From positions 34,011 through 98,010 of the forward strand of contig CALUVW010000004.1 of NCBI GenBank assembly GCA_944324315.1: DNA of 64,000 bases, read 5' to 3'. This document shows, in pieces, positions 35,818 through 43,276 of this stretch (within the stretch, counting starts at the first letter, position 1; the number at the start of each line of letters is the position of its first letter). Both the position numbers and the translations under genes were made by a program. The stretch comes from Candidatus Gastranaerophilales bacterium. Its GTDB lineage: Bacteria; Cyanobacteriota; Vampirovibrionia; Gastranaerophilales; Gastranaerophilaceae. The notes beneath the pieces are model-generated. The model made no database searches. It saw only the letters and a list, made by a program, of their open reading frames with translations, and was not told where the DNA came from.

Positions 35818-36612
35818 TTAAGCAAACCAGTTGCAGGAATCACCTTTGCATAAAATATTGTCCAGGTTTGCCATAACATCTTCTTTTGTCATTTCGTAAG
35901 TGACAGGTGTTATAGAAATCTTATTATTTTTAACGGCAGCAATATCCGTATTTGAATCCTCTGCTTCTGTAATAAGTTCACCTGCCATCCAGTAATAAAC
36001 CTTGCCTCTCGGGTCAATTCTTTTCTCATAGTTGTCTGTAAACATTTTGCGCCCGAGTTCAGTTATAGCGACCCCAGCAATGTCATCCTCGTCAAGAGCA
36101 GGAACATTGATATTCAAAATACTTTTTTTAGGGAAAGTAAATTCTTTTAATTTGGGTAATAATAAATTAACAAATTTTGCAGCATATTTAAAATGTTCAT
36201 ATTCATAGTTCATACTTGCAAGAGACATTGCAATACTCGGAACTCCAAGCATTGCCCCTTCCATCGCACAGCTGACCGTTCCTGAATACAATATATCAGC
36301 ACCTAAATTCGGCCCGTGATTTATACCTGAAATTACTATATCCGGCTGTTCTTCCGGTGATAAAATAGCATTTATCCCTATCTTTACACAATCACCCGGA
36401 GTACCTGTAGTAACCCACGCTCTTTTAACACCATGATATGCCTCAACCTCTTCAACTCTTAACGGTGTATGCAAGGTCAAAGAGTGTCCTGCCGCACTTC
36501 TTTCTCTATCTGGAGCTATAACATAAACATCATGCTGCTGCGACAGAGTTTCAGTCAGACATCTTATGCCGTTAGCTGCTATCCCGTCATCATTAGATAC
36601 TAATATTTTCAT
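35818..36612 (-). CDS. surE: 5'-nucleotidase SurE
   Basis: 264 aa. Metal-binding N-terminus ILVSNDDGIAANGIRCL, APDRERSAAGHSLTLH, GTPGDCVKIG and SGINHGPNLGADILYSGT are all present. Hydrolyses nucleoside 5'-monophosphates and acts in stationary-phase survival. AGGAG precedes the ATG. Transcribed alone. Confidence 0.97.
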   Translation of the reverse strand: MKILVSNDDGIAANGIRCLTETLSQQHDVYVIAPDRERSAAGHSLTLHTPLRVEEVEAYHGVKRAWVTTGTPGDCVKIGINAILSPEEQPDIVISGINHGPNLGADILYSGTVSCAMEGAMLGVPSIAMSLASMNYEYEHFKYAAKFVNLLLPKLKEFTFPKKSILNINVPALDEDDIAGVAITELGRKMFTDNYEKRIDPRGKVYYWMAGELITEAEDSNTDIAAVKNNKISITPVTYEMTKEDVMANLDNILCKGDSCNWFA

Positions 36613-36756
36613 ATTTCTCCTTTTAATTACTGCACTACATCTTATAACATCATACTATAAGTAATAAAAATAAAATGCAAAATTTAAAATTTCAATATGT
36701 AAAGTTATGTAACAAATATAAAATTAATATCATTATTATAGCAATTATATATACAA

Positions 36757-36899
36757 AAAATTTTTTATATACATGAACACGAGGAATGCATAAAACGAGG
36801 AATCAAAAAAAACGTTTTATTGCACACTACACTTCACACTTTATGAGGAATTATTCAAGAATTCCAACGCCGGTTTCGCAAGGGAACGGCGTTTTTTTT
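36757..36899 (+). ncRNA. Candidate small RNA with terminator
   Basis: Between the divergent start of surE and the next gene lies a stem ATAAAACG/CGTTTTAT (about 36789-36820) and then a good terminator hairpin (AACGCCG with CGGCGTT, 36866-36892) followed by at least seven T. No gene precedes this terminator on the plus strand, so a short RNA may end here. The 5' end is uncertain and no firm promoter is seen. Confidence 0.3.
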
Positions 36900-36980
36900 A
36901 AGTGGAAATTCTATAAGTTAATTGAGTTTATCGACGTATATAGAAGTTAAGACCGGATATATGCGATAAAAATTTATAAC

Positions 36981-37043
36981 GTCACCCTAAACTTGTTTCA
37001 GGGTCTTATAAATAATAAAATTACAAAACGAGTTCAAGGTGAC
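36981..37043. repeat. REP-like repeat with inverted ends
   Basis: Starts GTCACCCTAAACTTGTTTCA and ends GAGTTCAAGGTGAC. Related to the GTCATCCTGAA units elsewhere. With the sRNA candidate it fills most of the 36613-37095 gap. Confidence 0.7.
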
Positions 37044-37095
37044 GATTTTAGATATTTTTTGTGCGAACTGTTATATAAGTCACGTAGATGAAGTC

Positions 37096-37124
37096 TTGAC
37101 AAATCATGAAAAATCGTAAATAAT
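37096..37124 (+). promoter_or_regulatory. Promoter of pilin-like leader cassette, copy 2
   Basis: TTGACA, 17 bases, AATAAT, in a context nearly identical to 19344-19372. Confidence 0.65.
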
Positions 37125-37155
37125 GAATTTAGTTAAGATGAAAAGGAGTTTAAAA

Positions 37156-38075
37156 ATGAATAGAGAAGATGCTTTCAGGATTGCCCCCCCCCCGAAAAGT
37201 TAAGTATAACCACATTTTTCAAGGGTTTTAGAGATTATTTTTGTTTTAATATCTTCCTTCCATTGTCAGGGAAGGATAAGAGGATGGGTAGCGATTTAAA
37301 ATTATTTCAGTTAACACCCACCCCTAACCCCTCCCTAATCAGGGAGGGATGTATGCATACCACAAACTGTAGAAGAAAGCGCAAAACAGCATTTACTTTG
37401 GCAGAGGTCTTGATTACTCTCGGCATTATAGGTGTCGTTGCCGCGATGACTATTCCGACGGTAATAACGAATTACAAAAAATCGCAAATTGAAGCCAGAT
37501 TGAAAAAACTTTATACAGTTATGAATCAGGCGGTTTTGCTTTCTAAAGCCCATGATACCTGGACGGAACCATCGTATGAAGCAATGAATCCTACTGATTC
37601 TGAAAACGGCACAATTCAATGGCTGCAATCTGCTCTTATTCCATATTTAAACGGAGCCGAATTCCCTGCTAAATATACACATCCTGACAGCAATATGGAT
37701 GGAAGAATTAAACTAAGATTTGCTGATGGAACTTTATGCTCTATGTCTGCTTGGCGCCAATTACATACTTGGTGTGATATCAACGGTACTAAAGGGCCTA
37801 ATAAAAAAGGTGTGGATATTTTTTATTTCTTTCTTGATTATAATCCTGCGACTAAAGCCGGTGCAAATTTGGGGTATTTCTATCCTGCGGGATATGCCGG
37901 ATGGTTTGACGAAGATGGTGAATATAAAGATAGCTATGTTTACGGCGATAGAGATAAAATGTTGCAACAATGCAAAAAAGATGAAAGCAATGATAATACC
38001 AATACAAGTTCTTGTGCCCTTCTTATTATGTATGACGGATGGCAAATTAAAGACGACTATCCGATTAGACTTTAA
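37156..38075 (+). CDS. Pilin-like protein, out of frame at a C10 tract (possible phase-variable gene)
   Basis: ATG at 37156 after AAGGAG begins MNREDAFRIA as at 19404, then C10 (37184-37193). In the given sequence translation stops at the TAA just after the tract (37201). With 11 or 8 C it continues through LPLSGKDKRMG, TPTPNPSLIREG and TAFTLAEVLITLGIIGVVAAMT. The span is 920 bases, one short of a multiple of three. TTG at 37263 could start a shorter version. The body has CDINGTKGPNKKGVDIF and ends CALLIMYDGWQIKDDYP. Middle residues differ strongly from the 19404 protein, while both ends match. Confidence 0.75.
37184..37193. repeat. Homopolymer C10
   Basis: Ten C with flanks ATTG and GAAAAGT, third tract of this length in the window. 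Confidence 0.95.
37322..37350. repeat. CCCTCCC-type palindromic repeat inside a coding region
   Basis: CCCCTCCCTAATCAGGGAGGG forms a palindrome, translated TPTPNPSLIREG. Same position relative to the pilin motif as at 19568. Confidence 0.7.
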
Positions 38076-38127
38076 ATGGAAATAGGAACTTATATCTGAG
38101 TTTACAACAAACAATATCTAAATTCTC

Positions 38128-38230
38128 ACCCCTGGAATAAATTCATGGCAGGAACTGACTGCTGTGAGATGCTGAAACAAGTTCAGCATGACGTTTCACA
38201 CATAATTTTGATGTAAACTGCGATATAAGT
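38128..38230. repeat. Long intergenic repeat, copy B
   Basis: Contains GGAATAAATTCATGGCAGGA, GATGCTGAAACAAGTTCAGC and AACTGCGATATAAGTCCC, in the same order as 31594-31770 but with a deletion in the first half. After it, TTGACAAATTCC...AATAATG at 38254 looks like a shortened remnant of the pilin promoter cassette. Confidence 0.7.
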
Positions 38231-38299
38231 CCCTGGAAATACATTTTGACAAATTCCTAAAAATAATGCACAGGATGGGTAATCACTAACGGCAACATG

Positions 38300-38355
38300 A
38301 ATTACCTGCACTGTGACTATCTGGAATGGAACGAAAAAACAAAATGCAGGTAATT
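38300..38355. repeat. Inverted repeat AATTACCTGCA / TGCAGGTAATT
   Basis: Two perfect 11-base arms with a 34-base loop. The right arm touches the stop codon of the small minus-strand ORF. It is not a standard terminator because no T-run follows on either strand. Confidence 0.7.
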
Positions 38356-38494
38356 ATTTCGTAATTACAGCAAGAACCTCTGCAAGTTTACCGGACTTGT
38401 TGTTCTTAAATTTGATTTCCTTTTTAGAATCCTGAGGGGTAAACTCTGATTTCTGATAATTAATTAAATATCTCATAAATTCAGGACTAAACAT
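38354..38494 (-). CDS. Small protein, 46 aa
   Basis: Short ORF with a strong AAAGGAG ribosome site: MFSPEFMRYLINYQKSEFTP then a basic middle (KKEIKFKNNKSGK) and LAEVLAVITK. Soluble and positively charged. A block like the GCAA...ATATAT motif (ACAATATTTTC, spacer, ATATATATAC) lies upstream at 38530-38565. This is the only coding candidate in the 38076-38634 gap. Confidence 0.55.
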   Translation of the reverse strand: MFSPEFMRYLINYQKSEFTPQDSKKEIKFKNNKSGKLAEVLAVITK

Positions 38495-38520
38495 TTTACT
38501 CCTTTGCTACACTAAAATTT

Positions 38521-38566
38521 CCCTACACTTGTATATATATAAAAACATAAAATTAGAAAATATTGT
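38521..38566 (-). promoter_or_regulatory. Shared (G/A)CAA...ATATAT upstream block
   Basis: Minus strand: ACAATATTTTC, spacer ending TTTTT, ATATATATAC, then GTAGGG. The offset from A to the AT-alternating part is again 26 bases. Confidence 0.45.
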
Positions 38567-38634
38567 TATTAATTTACAAATTATTTACAATAATTAATAA
38601 GATGTTATAATATTTTCGGATATGGAGTTTTAGA

Positions 38635-39303
38635 ATGTACCGTTCCTCAATAATAGACATTATTTCACCGGTAATGGCAGGGCCTTCCAGTTCTCACACG
38701 GCAGGAGCTGTACGCTTAGGATTGCTTGCTCGCAATATATATAATGCAAAACCGGACAAAGTTACTTTTAAATTATACAATTCATACGCTTTAACAGGCA
38801 AAGGCCACGGAACAGATAAAGCTCTCCTTGCCGGAGTATTAGGTTTTTCCGTAGCTGATGAACGGATTAAAAATATTTTTAATATTCCTGATGCTAAAGA
38901 AATTACTTATGAATATGAATTTCTGGAAGATTTTAACCGTCATCCGAATGCTGTTGATTTTATATTTGACGGCGGTCTAAAAATGGAAATCTCCGGAGAT
39001 TCAATAGGGGCAGGCGAAATTGTAATAACACGAATTAATAAATTCTCCGTAAATCTTGACGGGAAATATAACACACTCCTGCTTGTTTATGACGATGTAC
39101 CGGGTGTTATTTCTACAGTTACAAGAATAATTCAAACAGATAACGTAAATATCGCATCTTTACACTGCGACAGAAGCGGAAAAGGGAAAGATGCATCAAT
39201 GTGTATATGTGTTGACGGAGAACTTTCTAAACAATGTATAGAAGCCGTAACCGAACTAAAAGATATGTATATAGTAAGATATATTAAAAAACTGGAAAGT
39301 TGA
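38635..39303 (+). CDS. sdaAB: L-serine dehydratase, beta subunit
   Basis: 222 aa. N-terminal serine-dehydratase beta motif (ISPVMAGPSSSHTAGAVRLG) and a C-terminal ACT domain from about residue 147 (YNTLLLVYDDVPGVISTVTR). With the alpha subunit it deaminates serine to pyruvate and ammonia using a 4Fe-4S cluster. TGGAG precedes the ATG. Four bases separate it from the alpha gene. Confidence 0.97.
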   Translation: MYRSSIIDIISPVMAGPSSSHTAGAVRLGLLARNIYNAKPDKVTFKLYNSYALTGKGHGTDKALLAGVLGFSVADERIKNIFNIPDAKEITYEYEFLEDFNRHPNAVDFIFDGGLKMEISGDSIGAGEIVITRINKFSVNLDGKYNTLLLVYDDVPGVISTVTRIIQTDNVNIASLHCDRSGKGKDASMCICVDGELSKQCIEAVTELKDMYIVRYIKKLES

Positions 39304-39307
39304 AAAA

Positions 39308-40186
39308 ATGGATAATGTTATAACTACTTTCAGACAGCTTTATGTGATATGCAAACAAAAAAATCAACAAATATTTGAAACAGCAATAGAAAATGAAGTT
39401 GCCCAAGGGGAATACACCGAATATCAAATACGTATGCAGGCTAAAAAAAGTCTTGATGCAATGAAATCGGCCATAAACTCCGGACTGAAATCAACAGAGC
39501 CGTCACCAAGTAAATTGAGCGGGGATGACTGTTTTAAACTGCAAAAGCGCTTTGAAAAATTTGACTCTATTTTAGGAACAACAGCACAAAAAATTATGAC
39601 ATACGCACTTGCAACAAGCGAACAAAACCTAAGAATGGGAACTATTGTTGCCTGCCCGACAGCAGGTTCATGCGGAATTGTGCCGTCTGTTTTAATTGCT
39701 TTTGCTCAAGATAACAATATCTCTGAAAATGAACAAATTAACGCTTTAATTACAGCAGGAGAAGTCGGCAGATTAGTTGCAAACAAGATGTCTCTTGCAG
39801 GTGCTGTAGGCGGGTGTCAGGCAGAATGCGGCGTAGCATCAGCGATGGCCTCAGCAGCACTCACTCAAATGCGTGGCGGTTCGGTTAAACAGGTTATAAA
39901 TGCCGTTGCACTTGCCTTAAAAAATATTCTTGGATTAACCTGTGACCCTGTCTGCGGTCTGGTTGAAATTCCCTGTGTAAAACGAAATCCGTTTCTTGCA
40001 ATTCATGCTGTCACAGCATCGGAACTTGCTATGGCAGATATTATCTCTAAAATTCCTATTGATGAAATCATTGATGCAATGGAGCAAACCGGAAAACTTA
40101 TGTCACCGCTGCTAAAAGAAAGTTCACAGGGCGGACTTGCCAAAACAAAAACTGCTATTGCCCTTGAAAAAAATATTTTAAAGTAA
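39308..40186 (+). CDS. sdaAA: L-serine dehydratase, alpha subunit (iron-sulfur)
   Basis: 292 aa, usual length. Contains VACPTAGSCGIVPSVL, the GAVGGCQAECGVASAMASAA segment and LTCDPVCGLVEIPCVKRN, whose Cys residues hold the 4Fe-4S cluster. It is cotranscribed with the beta subunit. The enzyme is oxygen-sensitive, in line with an anaerobic, amino-acid-fermenting life style (inference). Confidence 0.97.
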   Translation: MDNVITTFRQLYVICKQKNQQIFETAIENEVAQGEYTEYQIRMQAKKSLDAMKSAINSGLKSTEPSPSKLSGDDCFKLQKRFEKFDSILGTTAQKIMTYALATSEQNLRMGTIVACPTAGSCGIVPSVLIAFAQDNNISENEQINALITAGEVGRLVANKMSLAGAVGGCQAECGVASAMASAALTQMRGGSVKQVINAVALALKNILGLTCDPVCGLVEIPCVKRNPFLAIHAVTASELAMADIISKIPIDEIIDAMEQTGKLMSPLLKESSQGGLAKTKTAIALEKNILK

Positions 40187-40276
40187 TAATTTTATTAATT
40201 TCTTTCATCGTCCAAGTTAATAAAATCTCTAAGTTAATATAAATATTAACTTATGTAACAATTTTGTTAAAAACAA

Positions 40277-40317
40277 GCAATTTTATGGAAATTATATCCT
40301 TAGTATATATATAAGAG
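40277..40317 (+). promoter_or_regulatory. Shared GCAA...TATATA upstream block
   Basis: GCAATTTTATGG, spacer, TATATATATAAGAG, shifted by one base compared with the strictest copies. TATGTAACAA lies upstream. Confidence 0.45.
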
Positions 40318-40337
40318 ATAAGAGTAAGATACTAAGG
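40298..40337 (+). promoter_or_regulatory. Leader hairpin covering a ribosome site
   Basis: CCTTAGTAT (40298-40306) is a perfect complement of ATACTAAGG (40329-40337). The AAGGAG of the 40347 gene lies half in the stem, so pairing would hide it if transcription starts before 40298. Confidence 0.45.
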
Positions 40338-40346
40338 AGATATATT

Positions 40347-40559
40347 ATGGCAATTGACAAAATAGGTAAAACCGAACCTGTAAGTTATAATCAGGATCCT
40401 GTTCAAGCAATTGAACCTAAAAAAACAAAAAAATTTGAAGAAGAATTAGCCGGACAGCTATCGGGAATTCCTATCAGAACAGCATACATGCCGGATATCG
40501 GAAATATCGGCGGCTTATTGAACGGCAAAGGTTCTGGACAAGCTGCAACACAAGTTTAA
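40347..40559 (+). CDS. Small hypothetical protein, 70 aa
   Basis: Soluble protein starting MAIDKIGKTEPVSYNQDPVQ, with a Lys/Glu-rich middle (EPKKTKKFEEELAGQL) and a Gly/Asn-rich end. AAGGAG precedes the ATG at a good distance. Composition is like the small proteins at 20895 and 35183, and the upstream block is shared with other lineage-specific genes. Function unknown. Confidence 0.65.
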   Translation: MAIDKIGKTEPVSYNQDPVQAIEPKKTKKFEEELAGQLSGIPIRTAYMPDIGNIGGLLNGKGSGQAATQV

Positions 40560-40583
40560 CTTTGCAAAAAGTTTATATTTATA

Positions 40584-40615
40584 ATAAACTAATCTTCGAA
40601 AGAGGATTAGTTTAT
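40584..40615 (+). promoter_or_regulatory. Hairpin with coaX ribosome site in its loop
   Basis: ATAAACTAATC pairs with GATTAGTTTAT; the loop TTCGAAAGAG holds the AGAGG ribosome site. The ATG of coaX follows after two bases. It may act as a terminator of the previous transcript or as a translation control element. Confidence 0.5.
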
Positions 40616-40616
40616 T

Positions 40617-41405
40617 ATGTTGTTAACAGTTGATATAGGCAATACAAGCATTACACTCGGACTTTTTGAAGAAGATGCTCTTGTAGAAGAATACAGACTG
40701 GCTTCTGACAAAGATTTATCACTGGAAGAATACGAGGTGCTTTTAAGGACTTTATTTAAAGATTTTAAGGTTGATGGCTGCATTATATCATCAGTTGTAG
40801 AAGAACTTACTAATAAATTTAAAACTGCTGTTGATAACGTTTTTAAAATCAACTCTATTATTTTGTCTACAAAAATCAATACAGGTGTAAAAATTTTGCT
40901 TGATAATCCGGAAGAAGCAGGAGCTGACAGAATTGCCAATGCCGCAGGAGCATATATTCTCTATAATCATCCCGTGATTGTTGTGGATTTTGGGACAGCA
41001 ACAACTTTTGATATCGTAAATGCTCAAGGAGAATTTATCGGTGGAATCATATCTCCGGGTTTAAATCTACAATTAAAAGCTCTAAATAAGTTTACCTCAA
41101 AACTTCCGCGAATTGAAGTTGCTCTTTCTAATACTGCAATAGGTCATAACACCACAGATGCAATTCTTTCCGGAGTCTTAAGAGGTTCTGCCGGTATGAT
41201 TGACGGTCTGGTTGAACAATGTGAAAAAGAACTCGGACAAAAAGCTGTACTTGTTGCCACAGGAGGTTATTCCGGGCTAATATCAAATTATATGAAACGT
41301 CCGTTTGATTTTATAAATCCTACATTAACTCTTGAAGGATTAAGACATCTTTATCAGATAAATAAACTAGATGTCGTAAGTGAACTGGAGGAAATTTCCC
41401 ATTAA
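40617..41405 (+). CDS. coaX: Type III pantothenate kinase
   Basis: 262 aa. ASKHA-fold kinase with the phosphate loops LTVDIGNTSITLGLF at the N-terminus and IVVDFGTATTFDIV (about 122-135), and the type III signature DNPEEAGADRIANA and GGIISPGLNLQLKAL. First step of coenzyme A synthesis. Its last 39 bases overlap the convergent rex gene. Confidence 0.97.
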   Translation: MLLTVDIGNTSITLGLFEEDALVEEYRLASDKDLSLEEYEVLLRTLFKDFKVDGCIISSVVEELTNKFKTAVDNVFKINSIILSTKINTGVKILLDNPEEAGADRIANAAGAYILYNHPVIVVDFGTATTFDIVNAQGEFIGGIISPGLNLQLKALNKFTSKLPRIEVALSNTAIGHNTTDAILSGVLRGSAGMIDGLVEQCEKELGQKAVLVATGGYSGLISNYMKRPFDFINPTLTLEGLRHLYQINKLDVVSELEEISH

Positions 41406-41981
41406 GTTCTCATTCCACACCTGAACATCTGAGGGAACAGAAAGCACTACAGGCGCAAAATTCCAGATATATTTTATGTTTGCTCTAACAAGAAAATCCG
41501 CTGTGGATTGCGCAAATTGAGCAGGTACAGTTAAAATTGCAATATCTACATCCTCAGACTTTGCAAGATCAGGAAGTTTTGAGATTTCCTGTATTTTCAT
41601 ATTATTAATTACTTTTCCGACTTTCATAGGATCATTATCAAATAGAGCTAAAATATTTAATCCATAGTCTTTAAAATTTCCGTAATTTGCTATTGCAGTT
41701 CCTAAATTACCTGTTCCAATTATAAAAGCCTTTTTCTTCTTTTTAAACCCCAGAGTTTTTTCTATAGAAATTTTTAATTCTTTTACAATATAGCCGACTC
41801 TATTTTTACCGGAATTGTTAAGCAAATTTATATCTTTTCTAACCTGAGAATCGTCTATATTCAATAATTGAGCAATCTGCTTGCTTGATATAAATTCTAT
41901 TTCCTTATTTATGTAATCTGATAATATACAATGATAGAGCGTAAGTCTGTTTATGACCTTGTCTGAAATTTTCTTTTCCAT
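41367..41981 (-). CDS. rex: Redox-sensing repressor Rex
   Basis: 204 aa. N-terminal winged helix (about 1-75; SSKQIAQLLNIDDSQVRKDI) and a Rossmann domain with GTGNLGTAIANY (about 90-101) for NAD(H). Rex represses fermentation and respiration genes when NADH is low. The 3' end runs 39 bases into coaX on the other strand. NAD synthesis genes nadBC and nadE are in the same window, though not adjacent. Confidence 0.95.
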   Translation of the reverse strand: MEKKISDKVINRLTLYHCILSDYINKEIEFISSKQIAQLLNIDDSQVRKDINLLNNSGKNRVGYIVKELKISIEKTLGFKKKKKAFIIGTGNLGTAIANYGNFKDYGLNILALFDNDPMKVGKVINNMKIQEISKLPDLAKSEDVDIAILTVPAQFAQSTADFLVRANIKYIWNFAPVVLSVPSDVQVWNENLMGNFLQFTYDI

Positions 41982-42001
41982 AAAATTATTATAACATACG
42001 C

Positions 42002-42035
42002 AAAAAAAAGACGAGGTTGCGATTCAAACTTCGTC
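42002..42035 (-). terminator. Terminator upstream of rex
   Basis: Minus strand: GACGAAGTT/AACCTCGTC stem (one G-T pair), then TTTTTTTTG. It ends the pdxJ-42195 transcript. A second hairpin, ACTAATTC/GAATTAGT at about 42149-42170, lies nearer to the 42195 gene. Confidence 0.75.
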
Positions 42036-42194
42036 ATACTTATGAATTATATATGTATTGTTAGTTTCAGCTTCTCTCGATCTTTCTTATCTCTATATTA
42101 TATATATACCCATGAACTAATTCTTTTTAACTATATGTAAAGAAATATTACTAATTCTTTAGAATTAGTTTTTATATTTTTCTATTCTATAGAA

Positions 42195-42512
42195 TTAATT
42201 ATTTAAGCGTTTTTCCTCTTCCTTTACGAAATTTGCCAGCTCTTCTAAGTGCTTATCTTCTATGACATCAATAAGTTCTTTAACAGACGTAATTTTCCCG
42301 AGAGCAAACCCTGTTTCTGCAAGTAGCACACAGTCATTACAAAGACGATAGCCTTCATATTCTATTGAGCCTGCCAGACATTTATTTTTTCCGCAGCAAT
42401 CACAGTCAAAGTATTCATCTATAATATCAGGATTGTCCTCAATATCATCCAGCCTCATTTGTTCAACAACCTGCGCCATTTCTTCTATAATATCTTTTTC
42501 AGATTTTTTCAT
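42195..42512 (-). CDS. Small Cys-rich, probable zinc-binding protein
   Basis: 105 aa. A central cluster of Cys residues (DCDCCGKNKCLAGS, then YRLCNDCVLLAE, about 34-60) can form one zinc finger. The rest is helical and acidic. Its start overlaps the pdxJ stop by four bases (ATGA), so the two are coupled. The family is not recognised; treble-clef-like or small regulatory zinc protein are possible readings. Confidence 0.7.
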   Translation of the reverse strand: MKKSEKDIIEEMAQVVEQMRLDDIEDNPDIIDEYFDCDCCGKNKCLAGSIEYEGYRLCNDCVLLAETGFALGKITSVKELIDVIEDKHLEELANFVKEEEKRLNN

Positions 42513-43219
42513 TTAATAAGCTCCTTCATTTTGTTGACAGCTTCAGGCAGACCTGTAAATACTGCGCGTGAAATTATACTGTGTCCAATATTTAACTCGT
42601 GAAGTCCTTTTATTTCATGCATCCTGTAAACATTCTCATAATTAAGTCCGTGTCCAGCATTGACTTTTAAGCCTAGACTTTGTGCAAGTTCTGCAGATTT
42701 TTTTAATTTTTGAAATTCCTGCTCTTCCTCTTCATAACCAAAACACTCTGAATATGTACCTGTATGAAGTTCAATAAACTGTGCACCTGTTTTTGCAGAA
42801 GCTTTGACCTGCTCTTCATCAGGGTCAATAAACAGACTAACTATAATTCCATTATCAAGAAGCGGTTTTATAAATTCAGTAACTTTATCAAGCTGTCCTG
42901 CGACATCAAGCCCGCCTTCCGTTGTTACTTCCTGACGTTTTTCGGGAACGAGACAGATGGAATATGGTTTAATATCAAGAGCAATTTTTTGAATGTCATC
43001 TGCCATTGCCATTTCAAGGTTCAAGCGTGTTTTAAGCTTGTTAATAAGTGAATAAACATCTTCATCTTTAATGTGGCGTCTGTCTTCTCTTAAATGTGTT
43101 GTAATTGATGATGCGCCGTTTTCTTCTGAGATTTCGGCGGCTTTTTCTACAGATGGTTCAACCCCTCCTCTTGCATTTCTCAATGTTGCTATATGATCTA
43201 TATTTACACCTAATAACAT
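42509..43219 (-). CDS. pdxJ: Pyridoxine 5'-phosphate synthase
   Basis: 236 aa TIM-barrel enzyme. Family motifs: LGVNIDHIATLRNARGGVEP at the N-terminus, TTHLREDRRHI, CLVPEKRQEVTTEGGLDV, and AGHGLNYENV and ELNIGHSIISRAV near the end. Condenses 1-deoxyxylulose 5-phosphate with aminoacetone phosphate to make vitamin B6. GAGG precedes the ATG. Confidence 0.98.
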   Translation of the reverse strand: MLLGVNIDHIATLRNARGGVEPSVEKAAEISEENGASSITTHLREDRRHIKDEDVYSLINKLKTRLNLEMAMADDIQKIALDIKPYSICLVPEKRQEVTTEGGLDVAGQLDKVTEFIKPLLDNGIIVSLFIDPDEEQVKASAKTGAQFIELHTGTYSECFGYEEEEQEFQKLKKSAELAQSLGLKVNAGHGLNYENVYRMHEIKGLHELNIGHSIISRAVFTGLPEAVNKMKELIK

Positions 43220-43249
43220 TTTTACCTCTTTTCTTGTATTTTAATTGAT

Positions 43250-43270
43250 ATTCTGAAACAAGTTCAGAAT
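43250..43270. repeat. Short REP-like palindrome
   Basis: ATTCTGAAACAAGTTCAGAAT, a minimal copy of the CTGAAACAAGTTCAG unit of the larger repeats, between murT and pdxJ. Confidence 0.6.
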
Positions 43271-43276
43271 AACATT

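Noticed and set aside
36842..36949. 35-codon ORF beginning MRNYSRIP
   Set aside because: It runs through a strong terminator hairpin and has no ribosome site.
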